This document shows positions 5,918 to 6,168 of a stretch of 6,168 nucleotides of DNA, in pieces. Source of the DNA: Clostridia bacterium (lineage in GTDB: Bacteria > Bacillota > Clostridia > Oscillospirales > Acutalibacteraceae); assembly GCA_017425745.1 (NCBI GenBank), contig JAFOXT010000116.1:1-6168 (forward strand), written 5' to 3'. Position 1 is the first letter of the stretch. The number at the start of each line of letters is the position of its first letter. Under the pieces are notes generated by a model that saw nothing but the letters and a program-made list of their open reading frames with translations, did not search any database and had not been told where the DNA came from. Both the position numbers and the translations under genes were made by a program.

Positions 5918-5945
5918 CGGCACCGTGAAAACGGTGCCGTTTTAT
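5918..5945 (+). terminator. Rho-independent terminator of the oxidoreductase operon
   Basis: A perfect 9-bp G/C-rich stem (CGGCACCGT, 5918-5926; ACGGTGCCG, 5931-5939) with a GAAA tetraloop, then TTTTATCTT. An A-rich stretch precedes it. It ends the transcript that starts at about 2999. Confidence 0.95.
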
Positions 5946-5946
5946 C

Positions 5947-5975
5947 TTGCCAAAAAACAATTTTCAGAGTATAAT
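5947..5975 (+). promoter_or_regulatory. Sigma-A type promoter of the lipoprotein gene
   Basis: TTGCCA (5947-5952), a 17-bp spacer, and a perfect TATAAT (5970-5975). The -35 box lies 7 bases after the terminator stem. Predicted start about 5982, leaving a leader of only about 17 bases with a short SD (TGAGG, 5986-5990) 8 bases before the ATG. Confidence 0.85.
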
Positions 5976-5998
5976 ATAACCGAAATGAGGTGTATTAT

Positions 5999-6168
5999 AT
6001 GAAACGTAACAGAATTATTGCAGTGCTTCTGCTTCTTATAATCCTTTTTACCTTTTCTTGTTGCAAAAAAGATGAGGTTGACCCCTTTGGCAATACAGTG
6101 CCCGAAGAAATGAGTACAACAGAAAACACTACCGAAGCTCCTTCTGCGGAAGAAAGCACCACTGAAAA
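5999..6168 (+). CDS. Lipoprotein with Thr/Glu-rich linker, N-terminal part only (runs off the window)
   Basis: The first 56 codons of a gene that is open to the right edge. Reading: a basic start (MKRNR), a hydrophobic segment (IIAVLLLLIILFTF, 6-19), and a lipobox-like FTFSC ending at C21, which points to a type II signal peptide and a lipid-anchored protein on the outer face of the membrane. A second Cys (C22) and two Lys follow. From about residue 39 the chain is rich in Thr, Glu, Ser and Pro with repeated TTE steps, a flexible linker commonly seen between the lipid anchor and an extracellular domain in clostridial lipoproteins. Nothing of the functional domain is in view, so role cannot be given; a solute-binding or cell-surface protein would fit. 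It has its own promoter and is a separate unit from the oxidoreductase operon. Confidence 0.8.
   Translation, partial: MKRNRIIAVLLLLIILFTFSCCKKDEVDPFGNTVPEEMSTTENTTEAPSAEESTTE

Noticed and set aside
1..6168. CRISPR arrays, tRNA or rRNA genes, insertion sequences, phage or defence genes
   Set aside because: None seen: no spaced repeats, no tRNA-like cloverleaf, no transposase or integrase reading, and no flanking target duplications.

Overview
The window looks like chromosomal DNA of an anaerobic, low-to-mid GC Gram-positive, most likely a gut or rumen clostridium (Oscillospiraceae/Ruminococcaceae-like). Grounds: a ferredoxin-dependent 2-oxoacid oxidoreductase (a strict-anaerobe enzyme), strong AAGGAGA-type ribosome binding sites, A/T-rich spacers, marked preference for CTT leucine codons, consensus sigma-A type promoters, and TGA used as a stop (standard bacterial code). 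The genus is inference. All recognisable genes are on the + strand.

Layout. (1) 37-972: a cytoplasmic GH43-like five-bladed propeller glycosidase, closed by a hairpin terminator at 987-1024. (2) 1025-1267: an A/T-rich spacer with at most a weak promoter. (3) 1268-2929: an AMP-forming acyl-CoA synthetase. (4) 2930-3063: a regulatory spacer with a 7-bp inverted repeat, a near-perfect promoter (TTTACA, 17 bp, extended TATAAT), and a stable stem-loop that begins almost exactly at the predicted transcription start. (5) 3064-5645: four genes for a complete four-subunit 2-oxoacid:ferredoxin oxidoreductase in the order delta (2x[4Fe-4S]), alpha, beta (TPP), gamma. (6) 5679-5900: a 73-residue protein cotranscribed at the end of that operon. 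(7) 5918-5945: a textbook terminator, followed at once by a consensus promoter (5947-5975) driving a lipoprotein gene that runs off the right edge.

How the genes may work together. The oxidoreductase interconverts a 2-oxoacid plus CoA with acyl-CoA, CO2 and reduced ferredoxin. The ligase next to it makes acyl-CoA from a free acid and ATP. An attractive reading is salvage of short branched-chain or aromatic acids: activation by the ligase, then reductive carboxylation to the 2-oxoacid precursor of an amino acid, a known physiology of rumen and gut anaerobes. The opposite, fermentative direction cannot be excluded from sequence. The least understood element is the 73-residue protein.
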